Assembly (NCBI GenBank): GCA_017427945.1
Contig: JAFRRT010000012.1
Location: forward strand, 62,001 to 126,000
DNA from: Muribaculaceae bacterium
GTDB lineage: Bacteria > Bacteroidota > Bacteroidia > Bacteroidales > Muribaculaceae
Length of the DNA stretch: 64,000 nucleotides
Direction of reading: 5' to 3'
Position 1 is the first letter of the stretch, and each line of letters begins with the position of its first letter. Positions 53,279 to 62,538 of this stretch are shown here, piece by piece. The position numbers and the translations under genes were made by a program. The notes under the pieces are model-generated. The model saw nothing but the letters and a program-made list of their open reading frames with translations, made no database searches and was not told the DNA's origin.

Positions 53279-55207
53279 ATGGAGATTAATCGTCAAAAAA
53301 TCGCCCAGCACGTCAACCTGCCTGTAATGAAGATGGTTGGCAGCGTTGCCGATGAGCTGCATCGCGAGTGCTACGTCGTGGGAGGGTACGTCAGGGATAT
53401 TTTCCTGGAACGCCCCTGCGACGACATGGACTTTGTGACTGTGGGCAGCGGTATCGAAGTCGCTAAAGCTGTGGCGAAACGCTTGGGCAAACGGGCGCAT
53501 CTGTCGGTATTTCGCACCTATGGCACAGCACAGGTCAAGACGCGCCAGTGGGAACTGGAATTTGTCGGTGCCCGCCGTGAGTCCTACCGCCGCGAGAGTC
53601 GCAACCCCATTGTCGAAGACGGCACGCTCAATGACGACCAGCAACGGCGCGACTTCACCATCAATGCGATGGCCATCTGCCTGAACCAGGAGCGCTACGG
53701 CGAATTGCTCGACCCGTTTGACGGCATCGGCGACCTGGAACGTCGCATCATCCGCACCCCGCTTGACTCCGATATCACCTTCAGCGACGACCCGTTGAGG
53801 ATGATGCGAGCTGTAAGGTTTGCCACACAATTGGAGTTCGACATTTTCCCTGAGACGTTTGAAGCCATTCGGCGCAATGCAGGACGCATCAAAATCATCA
53901 CCCGCGAACGTATTGCCGAGGAACTGATGAAAATCATGCGCAGCCCCCACCCTTCTCGCGGATGGCTGTTGCTTGACCAGTGCGGACTGCTGCCCCTCAT
54001 TTTCCCAGAACTTGCTGTTCTCAAAGGCGTGGAGACCGTTAACGGTCGAGGCCACAAGGACAACTTCATGCACACGTTACAGGTGCTCGACAACGTGGCT
54101 GCCGTTTCAGACAACGTGTGGCTGCGCTGGGCGGCAGTGCTCCACGATGTGGGTAAGGCACGCACCAAGCGTTGGGACCCGCAGCAGGGCTGGACTTTCC
54201 ATAACCACAACTTCATTGGCGAGAAGATGGTGCCCAAGATTTTCGCTAAGATGCGTCTGCCCCTTAACGACCACATGAAATATGTGAAAAAGCTCGTGGG
54301 CCTACACATGCGTCCCATCGCCCTCGTTGAGGACGAGGTGACCGACAGTGCCGTGCGCCGCCTGCTGTTCGACGCCGGTGACGACATCGATGACCTGATG
54401 ATGCTGTGCAAAGCCGATATCACCAGCAAGAACCAGAACAAGGTGCAACGATTCCGCGAGAACTTTGACCTGGTGAAGCAAAAGTTGGTGGACATTGAGG
54501 AGAAAGACCGCGTGCGCAACTTCCAGCCGCCGGTTGACGGAGAGGAAATCATGCAAACATTCAACCTCTCCCCGTCTCGGCCCGTAGGCTTTATCAAGGA
54601 CGCCATCAAGGACGCCATTCTCGATGGTATCATCACCAATGACTATGCCGCCGCCCACCGACTGATGCTTGACAAGGCGGCAGAACTGGGTATCGAACCG
54701 ATTCACAAAGATGATTTGTGCTACACAACAATACCTACGCCCATCGGCGACCTCACCATTGCAGCCACCGTGAATGGCATCACATTCATCGGTTATGAGC
54801 ATGATGCTATTGCAGCGATGGCTAAAGAAATGGAGCTGAATCCCGTAGAGACCGTCACGCCCCTGTTGACTCAATGCATCAAGCAACTGGGTGAGTACTT
54901 TGAAGGCACGAGGCAAAAATTCTCTTTACCTCTTCAGGTTACCGGCACCGACTTCCAGATGAAGGCATGGGAAGAACTGCAGCGCATCCCCTATGGTGAG
55001 ACCATCTCCTACGGAGAACAGGCAAAGCGCCTGGGTAACGACAAGGCATCACGTGCTGTGGCTCAGGCCAACCATAACAACCCCGTAAGCATAGTGATTC
55101 CCTGCCATCGCGTCATCAATGGCGACGGCACTTTGGGTGGCTATGCTTCAGGCCCCGACAAAAAGCAAGCACTCCTTGATCTTGAAAAGGAGCACAAACA
55201 GTCCTAA
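53279..55207 (+). CDS. Fusion: CCA tRNA nucleotidyltransferase + O6-methylguanine-DNA methyltransferase
   Basis: One uninterrupted 642-residue frame. Residues 1-475 are a tRNA nucleotidyltransferase: GGYVRD, the catalytic pair D49-x-D51 in DDMDF, RRDFTINAMA, then an HD domain with H289-D290 in LHDVGKAR. Residues about 481-642 are a complete MGMT/Ogt domain: TTIPTPIGDLTIAAT, FQMKAWEELQRIPYGETISY, the arginine-finger segment ASRAVAQANHNNP and the acceptor Cys609 in IPCHRV. The first half finishes tRNA 3' CCA ends; the second removes alkyl groups from guanine in a suicide reaction. Both active sites look intact. There is no internal ATG close to the junction, so separate translation is unlikely. 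Confidence 0.92.
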   Translation: MEINRQKIAQHVNLPVMKMVGSVADELHRECYVVGGYVRDIFLERPCDDMDFVTVGSGIEVAKAVAKRLGKRAHLSVFRTYGTAQVKTRQWELEFVGARRESYRRESRNPIVEDGTLNDDQQRRDFTINAMAICLNQERYGELLDPFDGIGDLERRIIRTPLDSDITFSDDPLRMMRAVRFATQLEFDIFPETFEAIRRNAGRIKIITRERIAEELMKIMRSPHPSRGWLLLDQCGLLPLIFPELAVLKGVETVNGRGHKDNFMHTLQVLDNVAAVSDNVWLRWAAVLHDVGKARTKRWDPQQGWTFHNHNFIGEKMVPKIFAKMRLPLNDHMKYVKKLVGLHMRPIALVEDEVTDSAVRRLLFDAGDDIDDLMMLCKADITSKNQNKVQRFRENFDLVKQKLVDIEEKDRVRNFQPPVDGEEIMQTFNLSPSRPVGFIKDAIKDAILDGIITNDYAAAHRLMLDKAAELGIEPIHKDDLCYTTIPTPIGDLTIAATVNGITFIGYEHDAIAAMAKEMELNPVETVTPLLTQCIKQLGEYFEGTRQKFSLPLQVTGTDFQMKAWEELQRIPYGETISYGEQAKRLGNDKASRAVAQANHNNPVSIVIPCHRVINGDGTLGGYASGPDKKQALLDLEKEHKQS

Positions 55208-55252
55208 AAACAAGTTTGTGAACCGATTATTCAGTCTGGCACATCGCTCAGG

Positions 55253-56389
55253 CTACATGTCCCACATCAAATCACGAATCACGGCATCGCTTAGCATGAT
55301 GCCTTTATCGGTCAGCACATAACGGCTGTTATCTACAAGGCGCAGATGACCATTGTCAATATGCGGTTGTGCCTCCCGCACAAAATGGCGCCAAGCATCC
55401 TCGCCAAAGTCCTTTCGCAAGCGTTCAGCATCCACTCCGTCAGACGTCCTGAGGCCAAGCATCACCCGCTCGTCATACCGTTCCCAACGCATCATGCATT
55501 CCTCTTCAAAACAGGTCTTGCCAATCTGCAAAGCAGCAATATATCCTGCGAGGTCGGGAGGATTAACGCGCCGCACCTGCCCATCAAAGCTGTGAGCCGC
55601 CGCACCAAGGCCCAAGTAAGGCGTGTCGTTCCAATACGATGAATTGTGACGGGAACGGAACCCCGGCAGGGCAAAATTGGAAATTTCATAATGCTCAAAT
55701 CCCGCGTCCTTTAAACGCTCGACAAGAATCATGCACATTTCAAGGCATTGTTCCTCGGGGACTTCGGTTATCTCTCCCCTTTCACGCTGATGCCACATAC
55801 GAGTACCCGGCTCGTAAGTCAATCCGTAGGCCGAGATATGGCTTGGCTCAAGGCTGATGGCCCTGTTGACGGAGTCGGTCCAAGACGCCAACGTCTGTCC
55901 AGGCAAGCCATAAATGAGGTCGATACTGATATTGGTGATTCCAGACTGGCGCAAATGCGACACCGATTCCATGACCTGCGATGCCGTGTGTCGTCGCCCG
56001 ATATTTCGCAGGATGTCATCTTCAAATGACTGCACACCCATGCTCACACGGTTCACGCCCAATGACGGCAAAGCAGCGCACCATTCAGGTGAGACATCAT
56101 CGGGGTTGGCCTCGACGGTACACTCCTCTACCCCATTCAGGTCAAAAATCTTACTCAGGCCGTTCAACAGGCGGGACAACAATGATACAGGCAATTGCGA
56201 CGGAGTGCCACCACCAAGATAAAGCGTTTTCACCTTCTCGCCCTGCAACTCATCTTTTCGCAACTGAGCCTCGGTGATCAGCGCCTCGACATAGGCCTCT
56301 CCCACCTCATTCAAGCGCAATGTAGAGTAGAAATCGCAGTAGGAACAACGACTCGCACAAAACGGTATATGGACATAGATTCCAGCCAT
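55253..56389 (-). CDS. hemW: Radical SAM heme chaperone HemW
   Basis: 378 residues. The radical SAM cluster site C11-x3-C15-x2-C18 appears in CASRCSYCDFYS, followed by YLGGGTPSQLP and the HemN-type C-terminal domain (SYWNDTPYLGLGAAAHSF). The HNSSYW segment and the lack of the extra N-terminal HemN residues point to HemW, which inserts heme into target proteins, rather than coproporphyrinogen dehydrogenase. It converges on the CCA/MGMT gene with a 45 bp gap. Confidence 0.93.
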   Translation of the reverse strand: MAGIYVHIPFCASRCSYCDFYSTLRLNEVGEAYVEALITEAQLRKDELQGEKVKTLYLGGGTPSQLPVSLLSRLLNGLSKIFDLNGVEECTVEANPDDVSPEWCAALPSLGVNRVSMGVQSFEDDILRNIGRRHTASQVMESVSHLRQSGITNISIDLIYGLPGQTLASWTDSVNRAISLEPSHISAYGLTYEPGTRMWHQRERGEITEVPEEQCLEMCMILVERLKDAGFEHYEISNFALPGFRSRHNSSYWNDTPYLGLGAAAHSFDGQVRRVNPPDLAGYIAALQIGKTCFEEECMMRWERYDERVMLGLRTSDGVDAERLRKDFGEDAWRHFVREAQPHIDNGHLRLVDNSRYVLTDKGIMLSDAVIRDLMWDM

Positions 56390-56413
56390 GAGAAATGCAT
56401 AAAAATCAGTTCA

Positions 56414-56421
56414 CAAAGTTA
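56414..56421 (-). promoter_or_regulatory. Promoter -7 element of hemW
   Basis: The minus strand reads TAACTTTG, 25 bp upstream of the start codon. No clear -33 element. Confidence 0.6.
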
Positions 56422-56471
56422 AACCATTTTCCCGAAAAACTAAAGGTGTAAAAAATTTCTTTTTAATAATG

Positions 56472-56502
56472 TTGTGATAAACGGCAAAAATTAGTAATTT
56501 TG
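56472..56502 (+). promoter_or_regulatory. Promoter of EF-G2
   Basis: TTG (56472-56474), 20 bp, TAATTTTG (56495-56502). The leader is about 55 nt. Confidence 0.75.
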
Positions 56503-56564
56503 CAGGCTGTTTAGCGAACGAAAAAACCAATTCACTATATAACAACAATTTAACAACAAAACTA

Positions 56565-58724
56565 ATGAAGGTTTACAAAACAAACGAGATCAAAAACATC
56601 GCTCTCGTCGGTGGCAAGGGCGCTGGTAAGACCACTCTTACCGAGTCTATCCTCCTTGAAGGCGGCGCAATCAGCCGCAGGGGCACCGTTGATGGTGGCA
56701 ATACCGTGAGCGACAATTCCCCCGTTGAGAAGGAGTACGGTTACTCTGTTTCTTCAACCGTTTTCTATGCTGAGAAGAACGGCAAGAAGCTCAACTTCTT
56801 TGACTGCCCCGGTAGTGACGACTTCGTTGGCAACGCCGTGACCGCGCTGAGCGTGACCGACACTGCTGCTCTGGTCGTTGACGGTCGCAATGGCGTCGAG
56901 GTAGGTACCCAGAACAACTTCCGCACCGTGGAACGCATTGGCAAGCCCCTCATGTTCGTCATCAACCGTGTCGAGGACGAGAAGTGTGACTTTGACAACG
57001 TATATAACCAGCTGCGTGAGACCTACGGCAACAAGGTTGTCGCTCTGCAGTTCCCCGTAAACGCAGGCCCCGGCTTCAACAGCGTTGTTGACGTGCTGGC
57101 CATGAAGCAGTACACCTGGCCCAAGGAAGGTGGCAAAGCTGCTGTTGCTGACATCGACGGCTCGCTGGCCGACAAGGCTGAGGAGTATCGCATGGCACTG
57201 CTCGAGATGGCTGCCGAGAACGATGAGGAGCTGATGATGAAGTTCCTCGACGAGATGACTCTCGATGAGGAAGAGACCATCAAGGGTATCCGACTGGGTA
57301 TGGTTGACCGCAGCATCTTCCCCGTTGTCTGCGTGAGCGCTGAGCAGAACATTGGTACTGACCGCATGCTCGAGATCATGAGCATCATCGTTCCTGATGT
57401 TACCGAGATGCCCGCTCCCAAGAACACCAACGGCGACGAGGTTCCCTACGACGAGAACGGCCCCGTTAGCGTATTCTTCTTCAAGACCTCGGTTGAGACC
57501 CACATCGGTGAGGTTTCTTACTTCAAGGTAATGAGCGGTGTGCTCAAGGCTGGTGCCGACCTGACCAACATGAACCGCGGCAGCAAGGAGCGTCTTGCTC
57601 AGATCAACGTGGTTTGTGGCCAGACCAAGACTCCGGTTGAAGAGATTCACGCCGGTGACATCGGTGCAGCTGTTAAGCTGAAAGACGTTCGCTGCGGCAA
57701 CACCCTCAACGAGAAGGGTTGCGAGCACATGTACGACTTCGTGGCTTATCCCGCTCCCAAGTATCAGCGCGCCATCCGCGCCCTCAACGAGAGCGAGACC
57801 GAGAAGCTGGGTGCCGTCCTCAACCGTATGCACGAGGAGGATCCCACGCTGTTGATCGAGCAGAGCAAGGAGTTGCGTCAGACCATCGTTTCAGGTCAGG
57901 GCGAATTCCACCTGCGCACCCTCAAGTGGAACATCGAGAACAACGATAAGATCCAGATCGAGTATCAGGAGCCCCGCATCCCCTACCGCGAGACTATTAC
58001 CAAGGCTGCCCGTGCCGACTATCGTCACAAGAAGCAGTCAGGTGGTAGCGGCCAGTTCGGTGAGGTTCACCTGATCATCGAGCCTTATCGCGAAGGCATG
58101 CCTGAGCCCGACACCTATAAGTTCGGCAACCAGGAGTACAAGATGAACATCAAGGACAAGCAGGAAATCCCCATGGAATGGGGCGGTATGCTGGTTGTCT
58201 ATAACTGTATCGTTGGTGGTGCCATCGATGCACGCTTCATCCCCGCTATCGTAAAGGGTATCATGGACCGCATGGAACAGGGCCCGTTGACCGGTAGCTA
58301 CGCCCGCGACGTGCGCGTTTGCATCTACGATGGTAAGATGCACCCGGTTGACAGTAACGAAATCTCGTTCCGTCTGGCAGCGCGCAACGCCTTCTCGGCT
58401 GCTTTCCGCGATGCTAACCCCAAGGTTCTCGAGCCTGTCTATGATGTTGAGATCTTGCTGCCCGGCGACTGCATGGGTGGTGTTCAGAGCGACCTGCAGG
58501 GCCGCCGCGGCATCATGATGGATATGTCGAGCGCCAACGGCATGGAGCGCGTGAAGGCTCGCATCCCCTTGAAGGAGATGTCGAACTACTCCACCGCTCT
58601 GAGCTCTATCTCTGGTGGTCGTGCTTCGTTCAACATGAAGTTCTCGAGCTACGAGCTCGTGCCCGCCGACGTACAGAGCCAGCTGCTCAAGGAATACGAG
58701 GAGAGCAAGCAGGACGAGGATTAA
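56565..58724 (+). CDS. fusA2: Elongation factor G paralogue EF-G2 with altered GTPase site
   Basis: 719 residues covering all EF-G domains (G, II, III, IV, V). The G-domain motifs differ from canonical EF-G. The P-loop is GGKGAGKTT (16-24). The switch II motif is DCPGSDDF with Ser84 where EF-G has the catalytic His of DTPGH. NKxD is changed to NRVE (134-137). Known work on Bacteroides EF-G2 describes a paralogue lacking GTPase activity yet able to support translation during gut colonisation; this protein fits that class. It is single-gene, with its own promoter and terminator. Codon usage is strongly optimised, suggesting high expression. Confidence 0.93.
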   Translation: MKVYKTNEIKNIALVGGKGAGKTTLTESILLEGGAISRRGTVDGGNTVSDNSPVEKEYGYSVSSTVFYAEKNGKKLNFFDCPGSDDFVGNAVTALSVTDTAALVVDGRNGVEVGTQNNFRTVERIGKPLMFVINRVEDEKCDFDNVYNQLRETYGNKVVALQFPVNAGPGFNSVVDVLAMKQYTWPKEGGKAAVADIDGSLADKAEEYRMALLEMAAENDEELMMKFLDEMTLDEEETIKGIRLGMVDRSIFPVVCVSAEQNIGTDRMLEIMSIIVPDVTEMPAPKNTNGDEVPYDENGPVSVFFFKTSVETHIGEVSYFKVMSGVLKAGADLTNMNRGSKERLAQINVVCGQTKTPVEEIHAGDIGAAVKLKDVRCGNTLNEKGCEHMYDFVAYPAPKYQRAIRALNESETEKLGAVLNRMHEEDPTLLIEQSKELRQTIVSGQGEFHLRTLKWNIENNDKIQIEYQEPRIPYRETITKAARADYRHKKQSGGSGQFGEVHLIIEPYREGMPEPDTYKFGNQEYKMNIKDKQEIPMEWGGMLVVYNCIVGGAIDARFIPAIVKGIMDRMEQGPLTGSYARDVRVCIYDGKMHPVDSNEISFRLAARNAFSAAFRDANPKVLEPVYDVEILLPGDCMGGVQSDLQGRRGIMMDMSSANGMERVKARIPLKEMSNYSTALSSISGGRASFNMKFSSYELVPADVQSQLLKEYEESKQDED

Positions 58725-58752
58725 TCCCCGACTGTTTCATACACATTATTAT

Positions 58753-58785
58753 AATGGGAGCCCACACGGGTTCCCATTATTTTTG
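58753..58785 (+). terminator. Terminator of EF-G2
   Basis: AATGGGAGCCC pairs with GGGTTCCCATT (58753-58778), then ATTTTTG. Confidence 0.85.
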
Positions 58786-58824
58786 TTTTCCCGCAGGTCT
58801 TCACAATATGTAGAATTTATTTAC

Positions 58825-58832
58825 TATATTTG
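58825..58832 (+). promoter_or_regulatory. Promoter -7 element of BspA gene 2
   Basis: TATATTTG, 48 bp before the signal-peptide start at 58881; it also argues against the earlier in-frame ATG at 58830. Confidence 0.6.
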
Positions 58833-58880
58833 CACAATCAATATGTAAATCTAAATATTAACCTATTAAAACTGTTTATC

Positions 58881-60725
58881 ATGAATAGATTAATTCCAAT
58901 CAAAGTGCTCATTTTGCTAGCGTGCATGCTGTGCTCAATCAACGTTGTGGCCCAGGAGGCATATGTCAATTACACGCCAATGGACTCTACGTTGACATTT
59001 TACTATGACAATCTGCGCAGTTCCCGCTTGGGCATATCTTATGTGATCACAGATGATGATTATCCATCTTGGTACGACAATGACATTCGCGTATGGACCA
59101 AACAGGTGGTTTTTGACCCCTCATTTGCCAACTTCAGTCCCTTAACTACACGATACTGGTTTGGCGATATGGACAACCTTACAACCATTACTGGCATGGA
59201 ATACCTCAACACGTCATATGTCGGGGATATGAACGGTATGTTCTATTACTGCGTTAGTTTGCAGAGCCTCGACTTGAGCCATTTCGACACACATTATGTG
59301 AGTGACATGAGTGACATGTTCAGGTACTGTATTAGTTTAACGAATCTTGATCTGAGCAGTTTCAACACAACCAATGTATCAACAATGGCAATGATGTTCA
59401 TGGACTGTAGTGCTTTGACATCTCTTGACGTTAGTAGCTTCAACACATCTAACGTAACCGATATGCACTTCATGTTCGAGGGGTGTGAAGCCCTGACGAG
59501 CCTTGACGTAAGCCACTTCAACACAAGATATGTGACAAACATGAGTCACATGTTTGCCGAATGTAGTGCATTGACGAGCCTTGACGTGAGTCATTTCAAC
59601 ACCGCCAACGTGACAAGCATGTATGGCATGTTCAAGAAATGTAGTTCTTTGACAAGTCTTGATGTAAGCAACTTCAACACAACTAATGTGACAAGCATGA
59701 GCGACATGTTCTGGGACTGCAGCGGATTGACAAGCCTTGATGTGAGTCATTTCAATACCGCCAAGGCGGCAGACATGGGTTACATGTTCAAAGGCTGTAG
59801 CGGGTTGACAAGCCTTGATGTGAGTAACTTCAACACGTCAATTGTAGGGGACATGGCCAGCATGTTCGAGGACTGCAGTGGGCTAACAAGCCTTGATGTG
59901 AGCAACTTCAACACTCAGAATGTTCAATACATGGGCTGCATGTTCGAGGACTGCAGTGGGCTGACAAGCATTGATGTGAGTCATTTCAATACCGAAAAAG
60001 TGAAAAACATATACAATATGTTCAAAAACTGCAGTGAGCTGACGAGCCTTGACGTAAGTAATTTCAATACACAGAATGTGACACTTATGAACCAAATGTT
60101 CATGGGATGCAGCGGGTTGACCAGTATTGATGTGAGCAACTTCAGCACAGGAAAGACGACAGATATTAGGGGAATGTTTGAAGGGTGTAGCGGGTTGACC
60201 AGTATTGATGTGAATAGCTTTAATACATCAAATGTGTGGGGCATGAGCAACATGTTCAAGGGTTGCAGCGGGTTGACAAGCATTGACTTGAGCAATCTCA
60301 ACACAGGAAAAGTGGAATACATGGAAAATATGTTCAAGGACTGCACCAACTTGATCACAATCTATGCCGGTGACGGTTGGAGCACTGCGGCTGTCACTAA
60401 ATCAAAGGATATGTTCTCCGGCTGCACCAGTCTTGTGGGTGGTATGGGCACGACCTATGCGGATTTAAATCCCATGGACAAGACTTACGCCCACATCGAT
60501 GGCGGAGAGAGCAACCCTGGCTACTTCACCGCTGCCCCGAGCAGCTATATGCCTGGTGACGTGAACGGCGACAACAATGTGAGCATTGCCGACGTGACGG
60601 CACTGATCGATATGCTGTTGAGCGGAGAAACGACTCCAGTGGCCGACGTGAACGGTGACAACCGCGTGAGCATCGCGGACGTGACGGCCCTGATTGACTA
60701 CCTGCTCTCAAAGACATGGGACTAA
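58881..60725 (+). CDS. BspA-type surface protein with DUF285 repeats and dockerin-like tail (2)
   Basis: 614 residues with signal peptide MNRLIPIKVLILLACMLCSI. After an N-terminal segment shared with BspA protein 1 (VVFDPSFA, YWFGDMDNL), the middle is a run of about 15 DUF285 repeats of 26 residues, typically MFxxCSGLTSLDVSxFNTxN. The last 60 residues are two dockerin-like calcium loops (GDVNGDNNVSIADVTALID twice). DUF285 repeats form a leucine-rich-repeat-like solenoid in adhesins and proteins of host-associated bacteria. The ligand is unknown. Confidence 0.87.
   Translation: MNRLIPIKVLILLACMLCSINVVAQEAYVNYTPMDSTLTFYYDNLRSSRLGISYVITDDDYPSWYDNDIRVWTKQVVFDPSFANFSPLTTRYWFGDMDNLTTITGMEYLNTSYVGDMNGMFYYCVSLQSLDLSHFDTHYVSDMSDMFRYCISLTNLDLSSFNTTNVSTMAMMFMDCSALTSLDVSSFNTSNVTDMHFMFEGCEALTSLDVSHFNTRYVTNMSHMFAECSALTSLDVSHFNTANVTSMYGMFKKCSSLTSLDVSNFNTTNVTSMSDMFWDCSGLTSLDVSHFNTAKAADMGYMFKGCSGLTSLDVSNFNTSIVGDMASMFEDCSGLTSLDVSNFNTQNVQYMGCMFEDCSGLTSIDVSHFNTEKVKNIYNMFKNCSELTSLDVSNFNTQNVTLMNQMFMGCSGLTSIDVSNFSTGKTTDIRGMFEGCSGLTSIDVNSFNTSNVWGMSNMFKGCSGLTSIDLSNLNTGKVEYMENMFKDCTNLITIYAGDGWSTAAVTKSKDMFSGCTSLVGGMGTTYADLNPMDKTYAHIDGGESNPGYFTAAPSSYMPGDVNGDNNVSIADVTALIDMLLSGETTPVADVNGDNRVSIADVTALIDYLLSKTWD
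59238..60410 (+). repeat. Tandem 78 bp coding repeats (DUF285 array)
   Basis: Fifteen units start at ATGTTC (Met-Phe), at a 78 bp period from 59238; the last is 81 bp. Neighbouring units from about 59700 to 60300 are very similar at DNA level around TGCAGYGGGYTGACAAGC-type blocks. Confidence 0.85.
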
Positions 60726-60819
60726 TCAGTTAACAGTTAATAGAGAATAGTTAATAGTTGGCTGAGGCATATTCACTTCAGAACAACAGCATTTATTGAT
60801 TACACAAATCGAACTAATT

Positions 60820-60860
60820 AAGCATCCGCTTCCAATTATCAAGGAGACGGATGCTTTTTC
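60820..60860 (+). terminator. Terminator of BspA gene 2
   Basis: AAGCATCCG-CT-TCC pairs with GGA-GA-CGGATGCTT, then TTTTC. Upstream (60726-60760) is an AGTTAATAGTTAAT-like low-complexity tract also seen at 40801-40825; nothing else in this 310 bp gap except the next promoter. Confidence 0.85.
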
Positions 60861-60956
60861 TTTCAAAATGGATGGTTGAGGAAGTGGTGGATTTGGTATA
60901 AAAAGTGGCGGTTTTAACATTTAGGGGTGGATTTTGAGCAAAAAAGTGATAGAAAA

Positions 60957-60988
60957 TTTGTGGTTTTCACAATTTTGTGTTAATTTTG
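60957..60988 (+). promoter_or_regulatory. Promoter of rprXY
   Basis: TTTG (60957-60960), 20 bp, TAATTTTG (60981-60988): a full-consensus promoter. Confidence 0.8.
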
Positions 60989-61035
60989 CCGTTGATTGTT
61001 AAAATCAAGATGTTAAAACAGAAAGGAACACTCTC

Positions 61036-62535
61036 ATGAAGAGATCGACTATATGGATATTGACTGTAGTGATGGCGATAGCCCTGCTGGGACTGCTCGC
61101 CATGCAGATTGTCTATCTCGAAAAGATGGTAAACATGCGCAACAGTCAATTCAGCGAAATTGTAATGCGCAGCATGTACAACGTGTCCACCATGCTGGAA
61201 CAGAATGAGACAAAATATTTTCTTGATAAGGACCTTGCCGAGGCCGAGCAGAGTTATTCGGGTATTGTCCAAAACAGCTTCAGTTTCAACGACCCCTATG
61301 ATGCGCCAATCGATACAACGCTCAATACCGAGGACCCGGCCAAGCTGCGTCCGGCAAACCGCAACACGCTCAAGGACCTGAACGACAGTTACCAGCAGAA
61401 ACAGGAAATTCTAAAAGGTCAGTATCTGTACCAGAAGAGTCTCTTGAACGAGGTGATATTGACGATCCTGAATCATTCAAGCGACCGTCCTATTCAGGAG
61501 CGCGCCGATAGTGCCACCGTAGAAAGTTACTTGCGTTCAGAACTGGAGTTCAATGGGCTGACGTTGCCGTTTGAGTTCGCTATCGAGAGCCGGGCCAATG
61601 GCATCGTCTATAAGACAAACGGCTACTCCCCCATGTCCCAAGAAGACATATACAGGCAAACCTTGTTCCCCAATGATCCTAAGAACAAGCAGAACACCTT
61701 GTGCGTCACCTTTCCCAACAAGAGCGACTATATCTTTTCGTCGGTGAAGTTTCTGGTGCCCTCGCTGATATTTACATTCCTGTTGCTTGGCGTTTTCCTG
61801 TACACCATCTCGGTTGCCTTCAAGCAAAAGAAACTGGTTGAGATCAAGAATGACTTCATCAACAACATGACACATGAGTTCAAGACGCCCATTTCATCGA
61901 TTTCTATTGCGGCCCAGATGCTGAATGACGACAGCGTCCGCAAGAGCCCCGAAATGCTCAAGCATGTGTCAACGGTCATCAACGACGAGACCAAGCGGTT
62001 GAGATTCCAGGTCGAGAAGGTGCTGCAGCTGTCGCTGTTTGACCGCAAGAGCGGCACAGTGCGACTTGAAGAGGAAGATGCCAACGCTAACATCTACAGT
62101 GTCATCAACACTTTCAACCTGAAAGTTGAAAAGTATGGCGGACACATTACTGCTAACCTTGATGCAGAGGATCCCATCGTCAATGTTGACAGGATGCATT
62201 TCACCAACGTGATATTCAACCTCCTGGACAACGCCATCAAGTACCGCCGCGAAGACGTTCCTCTGGAACTGGTGGTGAGTACAATCAACCCCGACGATGA
62301 CCACATCCAGATTACCGTCGCCGATAATGGCATCGGCATGAAGCGCGAAGACCTGAAGAAAATCTTCGAGAAATTCTACCGTGTTTCAACCGGCAACCGC
62401 CATGATGTCAAAGGCTTCGGGTTGGGATTGGCCTATGTTCAAAAAATGATTGACCTCTTTGGCGGCAGCATTCGCGCCGAGAGCGAGGTCAACCGAGGAT
62501 CAAAATTTATTATCACATTACCATTATACAAATAA
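61036..62535 (+). CDS. rprX: Sensor histidine kinase, RprX-like
   Basis: 499 residues. One membrane span at about 8-28 and a second at about 238-262 enclose a 200-residue periplasmic sensor. The phospho-acceptor is H280 in NNMTHEFKTPISSIS, followed by the ATPase motifs NLLDNAIKYR, VADNGIGM and GFGLGLAYV. It is directly followed (3 bp) by the response regulator. The pair resembles RprX-RprY of Bacteroides fragilis, a global envelope/redox regulator; the name is assigned from that resemblance. The signal sensed is unknown. Confidence 0.88.
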   Translation: MKRSTIWILTVVMAIALLGLLAMQIVYLEKMVNMRNSQFSEIVMRSMYNVSTMLEQNETKYFLDKDLAEAEQSYSGIVQNSFSFNDPYDAPIDTTLNTEDPAKLRPANRNTLKDLNDSYQQKQEILKGQYLYQKSLLNEVILTILNHSSDRPIQERADSATVESYLRSELEFNGLTLPFEFAIESRANGIVYKTNGYSPMSQEDIYRQTLFPNDPKNKQNTLCVTFPNKSDYIFSSVKFLVPSLIFTFLLLGVFLYTISVAFKQKKLVEIKNDFINNMTHEFKTPISSISIAAQMLNDDSVRKSPEMLKHVSTVINDETKRLRFQVEKVLQLSLFDRKSGTVRLEEEDANANIYSVINTFNLKVEKYGGHITANLDAEDPIVNVDRMHFTNVIFNLLDNAIKYRREDVPLELVVSTINPDDDHIQITVADNGIGMKREDLKKIFEKFYRVSTGNRHDVKGFGLGLAYVQKMIDLFGGSIRAESEVNRGSKFIITLPLYK

Positions 62536-62538
62536 AAA

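Noticed and set aside
59238..60410. CRISPR array
   Set aside because: The 78 bp repeats are in frame, without spacers, and encode the DUF285 solenoid.
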